Shown: in pieces, positions 54,505 through 64,000 of the stretch
Position numbering within the stretch: position 1 is the first letter of the stretch
Layout: each line of letters starts with the position of its first letter
Assembly: GCA_963800725.1 (NCBI GenBank)
Contig: CAWDCE010000019.1
Span: forward strand, 220,752 to 284,751
Length of the DNA stretch: 64,000 bases
Reading direction: 5' to 3'
Source: Bog-473 sp963800725
GTDB lineage: Bacteria > Actinomycetota > Acidimicrobiia > Acidimicrobiales > RAAP-2
Notes under the pieces: model-generated
Told to the model about the DNA's origin: nothing
Seen by the model: only the letters and a program-made list of their open reading frames with translations
The model's database searches: none
Translations under genes and position numbers: made by a program

Positions 54505-56146
54505 GTGAGCTCGGGCGACCCGCAATCCCCGGACGATCTACCTGTCTACGAGCGGCCCGACGTCCTGCTCGATCCATCGGCGGACCCGGGCGCGGCGGGG
54601 CTCGGGGCCAGTGGTGCAGAGGCATCGTTTGATCCGAGTTGGCCGGTACTGCTGCGCCGACGGGTGGCTGAGCGGGCCGAGCGCAGCCCGCGGTACCGCT
54701 GGTGGGCGCTGACCGCGCTCTTGGCCGGTCTGCTCTCGCTCAACATCACCTTCACCGTCTTCGTCGTGGCGCTGCCGACGGTCAAAGCCGAGTTTCACAC
54801 CAACTTCTCGGTCCTCACCTGGGCGTCGACCGGGCCACTGTTGGCGTTCGGGATCGCCGCGCCGTTCTTTGGCAAGGCGGGTGACCTCTTCGGGCACCGG
54901 CGGCTCTATTTGTTCGGGCTCTTCGGTGCCATGGTCAGCGCGGTATTGACCGCAACTGCGGCCAATGTCGGCATGCTCTTGTTCGCTCGTGCCCTCGACG
55001 GCGTCCAGGGGGCGGCCACCGGCACGGCGTCGATGGCCTTGATCCTCCAACTCTTCGCCCCCGAAGAGCGCGTCAAGGCACTCGGGTGGTGGGCACTGGT
55101 CGGGGCCGGCGGCCCCGTGCTCGGGGTCACCCTCGGGTCGCCGGTCATCCAGTACCTCGGCTGGCGCGATCCGTTTTGGGACAGCTCCTCCTCTTGATCA
55201 TCGCCACCGCCGTGGTCGCGCTCGATCTTCCTCGTCGTGCCGGCGGGCCCACCGGGGCCCGGACGTCGAGCCCCGTGGTGCACCAAGGGACACAGCGGAC
55301 GCCACGGCGATGGACTGGGTGGGGAGTTGGAGCCTGGCCGGCACGGTGACGGCCGCCATGTTGGTGCTCAGCATCGGGCCGATCCTTGGATGGACCTCGG
55401 CCGCGGTGATCCTCTCGGGGCTGGCCGCCGTTCTCTTCGCCGGACTTTTCGTCTGGCGCGAACTGACCTTCGCCAGCCCGTTGATTCCAACCAAGTACTG
55501 GAAACGGCGGAATTTCGTCTTCCCCATGGGTATGCGCGGCTTCTCGAACTTCGCCTATTTCGGCGGCTTCTTTCTCTTCCCACTCCTCATGGAGCAGGTC
55601 TATGGCTACAGCGTGAGCGAGGTGGGGTTCATCTCGGTGGCCCGTCCCTTGTGCTTCGCGGTCAGTGCGCCGATTGCGGGCTACATGACGGTGCGCACCG
55701 GCGAACGATTCGCCACTATCGCCGGAGCTTCGTCGGTGCTGGTCTCGATGGTGCTCTTCGCCACGCTCGGTGCCTCGCCCGGGCTCGGGATCATCTTCGT
55801 CGCCCTGGCCCTGTCGGGCCTCGGGATGGGCATTGCCCTGCCCGCCACCTCGGCGACGATGGCCAACGAGGTGGCGGAGAGCGAATACGGGGTGATGAGC
55901 GCCGCCCAACTGATGGCCACCCAAGTGGGAGAGGTGGCGGGTATCCAGGTGGTGCTCACCCTCCAAGAGTCCTTGGCCCGGGGGGCCGGGCTCGAGAACG
56001 TCCACGCCAGCCCCGCCCTGCTGTACAGCTTCGAGGTGGCGTTCTGGGTGGCCGCCCTCATGGCCGGGGCCGGGTTGGTCTGTGCGTGCTTCATGCGCAC
56101 CGTCAAGGGCGGGACCAAATCCACCGGGGCGGTCTTGGCCCATTGA
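54505..56146 (+). CDS. MFS transporter, drug:H+ antiporter DHA2-type (frame broken)
   Basis: GTG 54505 starts about 60 polar residues, then 14 possible membrane helices. WWALTALLAGLLSLNITFTV, FFGKAGDLFGHRRLYLFGLF (the MFS motif A), AALSxR-like DGVQGAATGTASMALILQLF and RVKALGWWALVGAGGPVLGV (motif C) come before breaks near 55180 and 55305. TVTAAMLVLSIGPILGWTSA, MRGFSNFAYFGGFFLFPLLM and ALSGLGMGIALPATSATMAN follow to TGA 56144-56146. Restored length is about 545 residues. Motif C is that of antiporters, so export of a small molecule is likely. The substrate is unknown. Confidence 0.82.
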
Positions 56147-56177
56147 TGAGACGATCCGACAGGAGGCACAACACGTG

Positions 56178-56950
56178 ATGCAACGCAGCACAGGTGGACG
56201 CGGCGACTACGCCTCAATCAACGGGTTGGCGCTCTATCACGAGGTGCACGGCCAGGGCCCGCCCCTGGTCCTGCTCCACGGCGGGCTCTTGAACATCGCG
56301 ACGGACTTTTCGCAGTTGCTCCCGCCACTCACCGAGAACCACCAGGTCATCGCCGTCGAGCTGCAGGGCCATGGGCGCACCGCCGACATCGAACGCGAGA
56401 TGAAGCTCGACTCTCTCGCCGATGACATCGCGGCCCTGCTCGCTCATCTGTCGATCCGCAGCGCCGACGTGTTCGGGTACAGCCTGGGCGCGATGGTGGC
56501 GCTGACGTTGGCCCTGCGCCACCCGGGCGCCGTCGACAAGTTGGTGCTCGCCTCGGTCGACCCGAGGCCGAACAACGAGCAATTCGCACGACATGACGAT
56601 CCCGACGTGAGCAAGCGCATGCCGACCGAGGCTGATTTCGCACTGATGCGCAACTCCTATGCCGAGTTGGCGCCACGCCCCGGGGACTTCGAGTCGCTCG
56701 CCGCGGCACTTCGGCGATGGTGCACGCGGTGCCGGGGTGGAGCGACGAGGAACTCGCCTCGATCACGTCACCGACGCTGGTGCTCGTGGGTGACACCGAC
56801 TTCGTGCCGCTCGAGAACGCCGTGGCCATGTTCGAAGCGTTGCCCAACGCCGAGTTAGCGGTGCTGCCCGGTACGACGCACATGGGGGTGATCCGTCACG
56901 CGGAGCGGGTGCTCGCCATTGTGCGGCCCTTCCTCGAAGCGACCGGCTAA
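56178..56950 (+). CDS. Alpha/beta hydrolase (one frame break)
   Basis: About 257 residues. The oxyanion loop PLVLLHGGLLNIATDFSQLL, the elbow ADVFGYSLGAMVALTLALRH with the nucleophile Ser in GYSLG, and after a break near 56712 the acid in TLVLVGDTDFVPLENAVAMF and the His in LPGTTHMGVIRHAERVLAIV complete the triad. AGGAGG lies 15 bases before ATG 56178. It is an esterase or C-C hydrolase of unknown substrate. It follows the MFS gene by 31 bases, which may make an export/detoxification pair. Confidence 0.85.
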
Positions 56951-56965
56951 GGACCTTGGGTCAGT

Positions 56966-57379
56966 TCACGAGGTGATGGCGCGCAGCCGTTCGGCGAACT
57001 CATTGGCATTGTCGCCGGCCCCCGCCCCCGGTGAGGTGGTGAGCACCATGAGCTTGGCCATGTCGCCCTCGACGCGTACTTTTCCGGCCATGAAGGCCTG
57101 CATGCCGGCCTGGGGGTTGCCCTCGATGAGAATGGCTTTGGCCGTGACGTAGTCGACGGTCACTTTGAGATCGTGGCTCTCGAGGTGCCCGGTGTCGAGG
57201 ACGAGCTGCCCTGACGAGGTGTCGAGGTGGGCCTCGATCTCCTTGTCGCCGAACGGGACGCCGGTCACCACGAGATTCATCCGAACGCTGTGCGGGGTGG
57301 TCGGCGCCAATCCGGCGTACTCCTCGCGGATCTTGCGGGCTTCGTCCATCCACTCGTCGCTCAAGAACTCGTAGGGCAT
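56966..57379 (-). CDS. SCP2 sterol-carrier-domain protein
   Basis: An intact 137-residue protein from ATG 57379 with AAGGAG before it. It consists of a single SCP2 domain: FLSDEWMDEARKIREEYAGL at the start, DLKVTVDYVTAKAILIEGNP and QAGMQAFMAGKVRVEGDMAK near the end. Stand-alone SCP2 proteins bind fatty acyl-CoA or sterol-like ligands in a hydrophobic tunnel. In an organism with many lipid catabolic genes it may carry acyl-CoA intermediates. It is convergent with one hydrolase and divergent from another. Confidence 0.88.
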   Translation of the reverse strand: MPYEFLSDEWMDEARKIREEYAGLAPTTPHSVRMNLVVTGVPFGDKEIEAHLDTSSGQLVLDTGHLESHDLKVTVDYVTAKAILIEGNPQAGMQAFMAGKVRVEGDMAKLMVLTTSPGAGAGDNANEFAERLRAITS

Positions 57380-57387
57380 GAGAACCG

Positions 57388-57433
57388 CTCCTTGGTCGTC
57401 TGGCGTAGTTGGCGTGCGTCGGGGCGACCAAGG
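57388..57433 (-). promoter_or_regulatory. Leader inverted repeat that overlaps the SCP2 Shine-Dalgarno
   Basis: CCTTGGTCG (57390-57398) and CGACCAAGG (57425-57433) are perfect 9-bp complements with a 26-base centre, in the divergent gap. On the SCP2 mRNA the proximal arm shares bases with the AAGGAG ribosome-binding site (57388-57393), so folding would partly hide it. It may act as an RNA control element or as a DNA operator. Neither is shown. Confidence 0.4.
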
Positions 57434-57504
57434 TTTTCGTATTCGCCGCCGCGAACCTTGGGACCGCCGGAACGATAGTCGCCTCACTACTAGCATGCCG
57501 AAAC

Positions 57505-58270
57505 GTGACTGCCCCCATACTGCCCGGCGCGGAGCCCTATTCGGCCACCGGTGACGCACGGGGTGCCCTGGTCCTGCACGGTTTTACCGGCAATCCCCAG
57601 GCGATGCGCGGCCTCGCGCTCGGCGTTGGCCGATGCGGGCCTCAGCGTCGAACTCCCATTGCTCCCGGGCCATGGCACCGAGGTGGCCGACATGGTGCCG
57701 ACTCGCTGGCGGGACTGGTCGACCGCAGCGGATGGCGCCTACCTCGAACTGGCCAGCCGGTGCGAGTCGGTCGTCGTCGTTGGGTTGTCCATGGGCGGGT
57801 CGCTCGCCGTGTGGCTGGCCGAGCATCACCCAGAAATCGCCGCCGTCGTCGTGGTCAATCCGCTCATCGTCGCACCCGACGCCGACACCCTCGCGTTCAT
57901 CGCCGCCATGATCGAGGGGGGAGACGAACTCGCGACCGGGATCGGCTCGGATATCGCTCTGCAAGGTTCGGTCGAGTTGGCGTATCCCGAGCTGCCACTG
58001 CGCGCCGCGCAATCGCTGTTCGGTGGTGTCGCAGAGGTCGAGGCGGCCCTCGATCTGGTCACGTGCCCGGTGTTGTTGTTCTCCTCGATCAACGACCACG
58101 TGGTGGCGCCGGTCTCAGGAGAGCGTCTGGCGGAGCGGGCGAGCGGCCCGGTCGAGCGCATCATCTTGGAGCGCAGCTTCCATGTGGCGACGCTCGATTT
58201 CGATCGTGATGAGATCGAAGCACGCACCGTCGAGTTCGTCACCGCCGTCCTCGGGGCGAGCGCCCAATGA
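57505..58270 (+). CDS. Alpha/beta hydrolase, carboxylesterase/monoacylglycerol-lipase-like (one frame break)
   Basis: About 254 residues from GTG 57505. ALVLHGFTGNPQAMRGLAL is the oxyanion region. A break near 57620 is followed by LSVELPLLPGHGTEVADMVP, the elbow SVVVVGLSMGGSLAVWLAEH with Ser in GLSMG, the acid in VLLFSSINDHVVAPVSGERL and the His in LERSFHVATLDFDRDEIEAR. This set matches Est30-type carboxylesterases. Its stop overlaps the gatC start by ATGA, so it is co-transcribed with the amidotransferase genes although its function is unrelated. Confidence 0.85.
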
Positions 58271-58603
58271 GCGACACCGTGCCCCCGCGCGACGACGCCG
58301 GCTCCACCGGATTGAGCGCGGACGACGTGATCCATGTCGCCCGCCTGGCGCGCCCTCGACTTGAGCGAGGAGGAGGTGGTGCTGTTCACGGCCCAGTTGC
58401 GCACCGTGCTCGACCATGCGGCCGACGTCGCGGCGCTCGACTTGTCCCACCTCGAACCGTCGTCGCGTCCGATCCCGATTCTCAACGTGCTGCGCCCCGA
58501 CGAGCCGGCCCCGAGCCTCGACCGCAGCGAGGTGCTGGCCTGCGCACCCTCCGTCGAAGACGACCGCTTCCGGGTGCCCCGCATCGGGGGGGAGGGGCAA
58601 TGA
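58267..58603 (+). CDS. gatC: Asp-tRNA(Asn)/Glu-tRNA(Gln) amidotransferase subunit C (one frame break)
   Basis: About 111 residues. LSADDVIHVARLARPRL in the first frame and LDLSEEEVVLFTAQLRTVLD in the next are the paired helices of GatC, with the break near 58350. The belt region RPIPILNVLRPDEPAPSLDR and CAPSVEDDRFRVPRIGG follows. It stabilises the GatA-GatB complex. The start overlaps the hydrolase stop and the stop overlaps the gatA ATG, both ATGA. Confidence 0.9.
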
Positions 58604-60038
58604 CGAGTGCGACGGCGAGTGCGACGGCGATCGCTGCGGCGGTGCGCAGCGGCGAACGCTCGGCCCGAGAGGTCACCGAAGCAGCACTGGCCGCCATTGG
58701 CGCCGGCGATGGCGACGTGCACGCCTTCTTGTTGGTGTTGGCTGACCACGCCCTGGCCCAGGCCGACGCCGTCGACGCGGTGGTGGCGGCCGGGGGTGAC
58801 CCCGGTCCCTTGGCCGGCGTGCCCATCGTGCTGAAGGACAACTTGTGCACCAAGGGCATAGCAACCACGTGTGGATCTCGGATCCTCGAGGGCTGGCGTC
58901 CGCCCTATGACGCCACGGTGGTCGAGCGGCTCGCTCGCAGCGGAGCCGTCGCTGCTCGGCAAGACCAACATGGATGAATTTGCCATGGGCAGCTCGACGG
59001 AGAACTCCGCGTTCGGGCCGACCCGCAACCCCCGGGCAAGGACCGGACCGGGGGGGTCAGCAGTGGCGGTTCTGCCGCGGCCGTCGCCGCGGGCGTTCGC
59101 TCGCTCGCGCTCGGATCGACACCGGCGGATCGATCCGCCAGCCCGCCGCCTTGTGCGGGGTGGTCGGCATGAAGCCGACCTACGGCAGCGTCTCTCGCTA
59201 CGGCCTGGTCGCGTTCGCCTCGTCGCTGGACCAGATCGGGCCCTTTGCCCACAACGTCGCCGATGCCGCCCTGCTCTTCGATGCCATCAGCGGTCATGAT
59301 GCGCGGTGACTCCACGTCGCTGCGCGCCGAGGTGGGGCCCCGACGGCCGCAACCATTGGTCGACGGGGTCGAAGGGGTGCGCGTCGGGCTGTGCGGCGAC
59401 CTCGTCGATGGCTGTGCGCCCGATGTCGGTCGCCCGGGTCTACGCGGCGGCCGAGGCCCTCAGTGCCGCCGGCGCCAAGGTCGATGAGGTCGCGGTGCCC
59501 GAGTTCGCCTACGGATTGTCGGCCTACTACCTCATCGGCACCGGCCGAGGCCTCGTCGAACCTCGCCCGCTACGACGGCGTGCGCTACGGCCTGCGCGTC
59601 GACGCCGACGATGTCGCCGACATGAACACGGCCACCCGCACGGCCGGCTTCGGCGACGAGGTGAAACGGCGCATCATGCTCGGGACCTATGCGTTGTCGG
59701 CGGGGTACTACGACGCCTATTACGCCCAGGCCCAGCGTGTCCGCACGCTGGTCATGGGAGCGTTCGAGCGGGCTTACCTGTCCTTCGACGTGCTCCTCGG
59801 GGCCACCGCACCGAGCACCGCCTTCGCGCTCGGGGCCAAAGTGGACGACCCAATGGCGATGTACATGAACGACGTGTGCACCATTCCCTCGAACCTCTCG
59901 GGTCATCCGGCCATCTCGGTGCCCTACGGGGTGGGCGACGATGGCCTGCCGGTCGGTGTCCAGGTGCTGGCCCCGGCCCTGCACGAGGGCTTGCTTTTGC
60001 GGGTCGCCCGTACGCTCGAGGGGGCGGTCGGGACATGA
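58600..60038 (+). CDS. gatA: Amidotransferase subunit A, glutaminase (multiple frame breaks)
   Basis: About 480 residues spread over several frames. SATAIAAAVRSGERSAREVT, GVPIVLKDNLCTKGIATTCG with the catalytic Lys, LLGKTNMDEFAMGSSTENSA, SSGGSAAAVAAGVRSLALGS with the cis-Ser, GGSIRQPAALCGVVGMKPTY with the catalytic Ser, and LGVQ-type LPVGVQVLAPALHEGLLLRV all appear in order. Breaks occur near 58953, 59055, 59117, 59300, 59430 and 59565. At 59117 a single G lost from GGACACC restores the reading. It produces ammonia from glutamine for transamidation of Glu-tRNA-Gln or Asp-tRNA-Asn. Confidence 0.9.
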
Positions 60039-61479
60039 GCGACGATCGTGACCTGGGAGATGGTGATCGGACTCGAAGTCCACTGCGAGTTGGCCACCAA
60101 GACCAAGCTGTTCTGCGGCTGCCGTAACGCTGTCCGGTGACGAACCCAACACCAACGTGTGCCCGGTCTGCCTCGGGTTGCCCGGATCGCTCCCCGTGCT
60201 CAACGAGTACGCGGTGGAGTTGGCGATGCGCATCGGCACCGTGTTGCACTCGGAAATTCGCCCGAGCACCTCCGCGCGCAAGAACTACTTCTACCCGGAC
60301 CAGCCGAAGGACTACCAGATCAGCCAATACGACGAGCCGCTCAACTTGGGCGGCTGGCTCGACCTGCCCGATGGGTTCCGGGTCGGCGTCACTCGGGCCC
60401 ACATGGAAGAGGACACCGGCAAGCTGACCCACATTGGCGGCAGTGGGCGGATCAACGCGGCCGTCCACGCCCTGGTCGACTACAACCGCGCCGGCGTCCC
60501 CCTGGTCGAGATCGTCAGCGAACCCGATATGCGCACGGCGGCCCAGGCGTGGGCCTATGCCGCTGAGCTGCGGGGCATCTTGGTCGCCACCGGGGCGTCG
60601 GACGGTCGCATGGAGGAGGGCTCGATGCGCGTCGATGCCAATGTGTCGGTTCGACCCCTCGGCACCGAGGCATTCGGCACCCGCTGTGAAATCAAGAACC
60701 TCAACTCGCTTCGTTCATTGGGCCGGGCCATCGAGTACGAGGCCAAGCGTCAGATCGCGTTGATTGAAGGCGGCGCAACGGTCGACCAAGAGACCCGCCA
60801 CTGGGACGAGGGGGCCGGGCGCACGTCGACGATGCGCTCGAAAGAAGAGGCCAACGACTATCGCTATTTCCCCGAACCCGATTTGGTGCCGCTCGCTCCC
60901 GACGCGCCACTGGCAGGGGCGCGTGGCGGCCGGGCTCGGACCAATGCCGGCCGATCGACGTGCCGCGTTGGTGGCCACGCTCGGCGACGGTGCCAGCGCG
61001 GCCGAAGAGGACCAGATTCGTGCCGTCGTCGACCTCGGCCTCGACACCTTGGTCAGCGCGGCGATCTCCGCCGGTGCGCCGGCGGCCTTGGCGTTGGCCC
61101 GCGCCCTCGAACCAGGTCGCGGCCCAAAGCGCCGCGGGGCTGAGCCTCGCCCCCGAGTCGTTCGCTTCCTTGATCGCCATGGAATCGAGCGGCGCGTTGT
61201 CTGCGACCCAGTCCAAGGCCGTGCTCGGCGCGCCCGTTGAGCGCCGGGGGTGGCGATCCCGCCCAGATCGCCAAGGAAATGGGTTATGAGGCTCTCGGGG
61301 CCGACACCTTGAGCGCCGCCGTCGCCGACGTGGTGGCGGCCCACCCGAACGAGTGGGCGCGCCTCGTCGACGGTGACCGCAAATTGCAAGGATTCTTCGT
61401 TAAGGCCGTCCTCGACGCCACCGACAACAAGGCCAACGGCAAGGAAGTCGTGGCCGAAATCCAGCGCCTCTTGGCCTAG
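60035..61479 (+). CDS. gatB: Amidotransferase subunit B (multiple frame breaks)
   Basis: About 480 residues. Early breaks near 60055 and 60125 separate MSDD from WEMVIGLEVHCELATKTKLF and then PNTNVCPVCLGLPGSLPVLN. The kinase-like cradle follows with ARKNYFYPDQPKDYQISQYD, RVGVTRAHMEEDTGKLTHIG, NRAGVPLVEIVSEPDMRTAA and EEANDYRYFPEPDLVPLAPD. Further breaks near 60915, 61115 and 61240 lead into the tail domain DPAQIAKEMGYEALGADTLS and ANGKEVVAEIQRLL. The ATG overlaps the gatA stop. It phosphorylates and transamidates misacylated tRNA. Confidence 0.92.
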
Positions 61480-61590
61480 CGCGCCGGGCCCGGGTGCCCA
61501 CCCGCCGCGCTCGCGGTGGTCGAGCCTGGTGGCCGACGTGGCGCGATGGGCGGTCTACGACGGCGCCACCTGGTCGTATGCTTGGCCACC

Positions 61591-63290
61591 ATGATCAGTG
61601 ACGAAGGCGAGCGAGAGGGACTCAAGCCACGCAGCTTCGAGGTGACCGAGGGTCCGAACGTGGGCCCCGGCCCGGGCGATGCTGCGAGCGGTCGGGATGA
61701 CCGACGACGATTGGGACAAGCCCCAGATCGGTGTGGCCTCGAGTTGGAACGAGGTCACCCCGTGCAACATGCCGCTCGACCGACTGGCCAAGCGATCCAA
61801 AGATGGCGTGCGCGATGGGGGAGGCTTCCCCTTCGAGTTCGTCACCATTGCGGTCTCCGACGGGATCTCGATGGGGCACGAGGGCATGCGGGCCTCTTTG
61901 GTGAGTCGTGAGGTCATTGCCGATTCGGTCGAGACCGTTATGCACGCCGAGCGTTTCGACGGCCTCTTGACGTTTGCGGGGTGCGACAAGTCGCTGCCCG
62001 GGATGTTGATGGCCGCAGCCCGCATCAATCTGCCCAGCGTCTTCCTCTACGGCGGCTCCATTCTCCCCGGGCGCCTGCGCGACCGCTCCCTCGACGTGGT
62101 CTCTGTCTTCGAGGCGGTCGGCGCCAATGCCGTCGACGCTTTGAGCGACGAGGAGCTCAAGGCGATCGAGATGAACGTGTGTCCGACCATTGGGTCGTGC
62201 GCCGGCATGTTCACCGCCAACACCATGGCCTCGGTCGGAAGAGGCCCTCGGTATGTCACTGCCGGGGAGTGCCTCGGCCGCAGCCGTGGATCGTCGGCGC
62301 GACGACTACGCCTATGAGAGTGGCCGGGCGGTCATCAAATTGCTCGAGCTCGGCATCCGGCCCCGGCACATCATGACCAAGGAGGCCTTCGAGAACGCCA
62401 TTGCGGTGGTCATGGCGCTCGGTGGCTCGACCAACGCGGTGCTGCACCTCTTGGCCATTGCCTATGAGGCCCAGGTCGAGCTCGAACTCGACGACTTCAA
62501 CAAGGTGGCGGCCCGGGTCCCGCACCTGGCCGATACCAAGCCGCACGGCAAGTACCACATGGTCGACGTCGACCGCATCGGGGGCGTGCCGGTCGTCATG
62601 GCCGAATTGCTCGAGGCCGGTCTCCTCCACGGCGACTGCCTCACCGTGACCGGTCGGACCGTTCGCAGAGAACCTCGAGGCACTCGATCCGCCCGCTCCC
62701 GACGGCGAGGTCATCCATCCGCTCAGCGACCCCATCCACGTGGCCGGGGGCATTGCCATCTGCGGGGCTCGTTGGCCCCCAAGGGTGCGGTGGTCAAGGT
62801 GGCCGGTATCGACTCCTTGACCTTCGACGGCACGGCGCGGGTCTTCGACGGCGAGCCGGCCGCGATGGACGCCATCTTGGCCGGCGCCATCGAGCCCAAC
62901 ACCGTCGTGGTCATCCGCGACGAAGGACCCAAAGGCGGCCCGGGAATGCGCGAGATGCTGGCGGTGACCGGCGCCATGAAGGGGGCCGGGCGCGGGGCCG
63001 ACTGCGCCTTGGTGACCGATGGCCGCTTCAGCGGGGGCACCCACGGTTTTTGCATCGGCCATGTCGCTCCCGAGGCGGTCGACGGGGGTCCCATCGCGCT
63101 GGTGCGCGATGGGGACCGGATCGTCATCGATGTGACCGCGCACACCATCGACGTAATGGTTGACCAAGACGAGCTCGATCGCCGGGCGGCTGAGCTCAAG
63201 GACTTCGAGCCCCGCTACACCTCGGGCGTGCTGGCGAAGTTCGCCCGGCTGGTCAGCGGCGCCGAACTGGGTGCGGTGACCCGGGCCTGA
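61591..63290 (+). CDS. ilvD: Dihydroxyacid dehydratase (several frame breaks)
   Basis: About 565 residues. LKPRSFEVTEGPN is followed after a break near 61670 by MLRAVGMTDDDWDKPQIGVA, SWNEVTPCNMPLDRLAKRSK with the first cluster Cys, LTFAGCDKSLPGMLMAAARI with the second, and CPTIGSCAGMFTANTMASVG with the third. Breaks near 62240, 62665 and 62765 precede SLAPKGAVVKVAGIDSLTFD and TDGRFSGGTHGFCIGHVAPE, the active-site Ser loop. It makes 2-oxoacids in valine, leucine and isoleucine synthesis with an Fe-S cluster. It lies 112 bases downstream of gatB. Confidence 0.92.
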
Positions 63291-63322
63291 ACGAGCCCGC
63301 TCGGGCGTGCGAACATGGCGCC

Positions 63323-64000
63323 ATGCTGCTCGCCCTGAGTGAACGCCAGGCCACCGCGCTCCTCGGCGCAGCCAAGGCGGTGGTCGTGGGCGGTGCGGCC
63401 GCCGGCGCGGTCACCTCAGCGGCCGCGAGGACTGGCATCGGCGCATTGGCCGAGTGGACTCGGGGTCGAGGCACCTGACGTCGCGACCTTGTCGACGGTG
63501 CCGCCCCGCCAACTCGCCGCCGAGTTGACCGAGGCCGAACAGGTGACCACGGCGATCGAGCTGCTGGCGGTCATGGCCTTGGTCGACGGTGCACTCGACG
63601 GCTCGCGACTGCGCGCGGTGCTCGACTTCGCTGACGCCACGTCGTGTGACGCCGACTGGCTCGACGACCTCTCCCTCAGTCTCGAACCCGACCTCGGGCC
63701 GGTAATTGCGGACATGGGTGCGAAGAACCTGCGCAGCGTCACCGACGGCCGGGTCGACTTCGCTTCGGTGGACGACATCAACCACTGGCTGCTGCCCTAT
63801 GACGGGGGCGACGCGGACCCCGCCCTCGCCGCCCGTTACCAGTCGCTCGAGGCGGCACCGCCCGGGTCACTCGGCCATGAGTTCTGGTCTTTCTACGACC
63901 GCCATCACTTCGTCTTCCCGGGCCAAAAGCGGCGCCGTCAACGAGATCTTCGGTACGCCCCACGACGCCACACACGTCTTGTCCGCCTACGACACGACGC
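63323..64000 (+). CDS. TerB-like helical region plus Coq4-like HDxxH protein (partial, two frame breaks)
   Basis: ATG 63323 starts LLALSERQATALLGAAKAVV with an alanine/glycine-rich helix. After a break near 63465 the text reads QVTTAIELLAVMALVDGALD and LRAVLDFADATSCDADWLDD, like a TerB-type helical repeat. GSLGHEFWSFYDRHHFVFPG and, after a break near 63925, VNEIFGTPHDATHVLSAYDT follow. HDATHVLSAYD matches the HDxxH zinc motif of Coq4 proteins of ubiquinone biosynthesis. The gene runs off the right edge. Since actinobacteria make menaquinone, a Coq4 role is doubtful and the function is open. Confidence 0.6.

Noticed and set aside
1..64000. tRNA or rRNA genes, CRISPR arrays, insertion sequences or prophage genes
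   Set aside because: Reading both strands I found no tRNA T-arm pattern in a cloverleaf context, no regularly spaced repeats, no transposase or integrase motifs and no phage proteins. A covariance-model scan would be needed to exclude RNAs fully.

Overview
The window is about 64 kb of high-GC (roughly two-thirds G+C), densely packed chromosomal DNA from an actinobacterium. An Acidimicrobiia-like lineage fits best. The evidence is F420-type luciferase-like oxidoreductases, many acyl-CoA enzymes, a PASTA-domain Ser/Thr kinase, a GatCAB amidotransferase operon, an iscS-mnmA-ligA-gatCAB gene order as in other actinobacteria, GTG/TTG starts and frequent ATGA/GTGA overlaps. This placement is an inference, since there is no rRNA to anchor it. 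I saw no tRNA, rRNA, CRISPR array, insertion sequence or phage gene.

Layout. 0-6.7 kb: polyamine/GABA catabolism (PuuB-like oxidase, class-III aminotransferase, Lrp/AsnC regulator, PuuC-like aldehyde dehydrogenase, alanine dehydrogenase). 6.7-15.8 kb: two divergent lipid/CoA operons, a thiolase plus an HMG-CoA-synthase-like/DUF35 fusion on the minus strand and a set resembling the mycobacterial igr operon on the plus strand (two acyl-CoA dehydrogenases, an alpha-methylacyl-CoA racemase-like protein, two MaoC-type hydratase subunits). Both share a TGAC-N5-GTCA inverted repeat. An MFS transporter lies between them. 15.8-32.2 kb: a mixed accessory region (YcaQ-type glycosylase, a sulfotransferase-glycosyltransferase ORF with a DUF1214 partner, F420 oxidoreductases, signal peptidase I, acyl-CoA synthetase, FMN 2-hydroxyacid oxidase, a second thiolase/DUF35 pair, HAD phosphatases, quinone oxidoreductase). 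32.6-38.4 kb: glutathione peroxidase, HAD phosphatase, ileS with a long structured leader, and a divergent MarR/YceI pair. 38.5-46.3 kb: FGGY kinase and the rest of the polyamine pathway (glutamine-synthetase-like gamma-glutamyl ligase, PuuD-like hydrolase, succinate-semialdehyde dehydrogenase) with a sirtuin and an acyl-CoA synthetase. 46.3-63.3 kb: the housekeeping block iscS, mnmA, ligA, PASTA kinase, gatC, gatA, gatB, ilvD, interrupted by a solute-binding protein, an MFS transporter, two hydrolases and an SCP2 protein. The right edge cuts a gene with a Coq4-like HDxxH motif.

Taken together, the two polyamine loci supply every step from putrescine to succinate by the gamma-glutamyl route. 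The lipid genes look like a side-chain beta-oxidation and thiolytic or aldolytic cleavage module.

Caution on quality: about twenty-three genes, including the essential ileS, ligA, gatA and gatB, are broken by small frame shifts although their residue-level sequence is otherwise well conserved. I read these as uncorrected sequencing or assembly errors rather than real pseudogenes, and I give one span per gene with the approximate break points.
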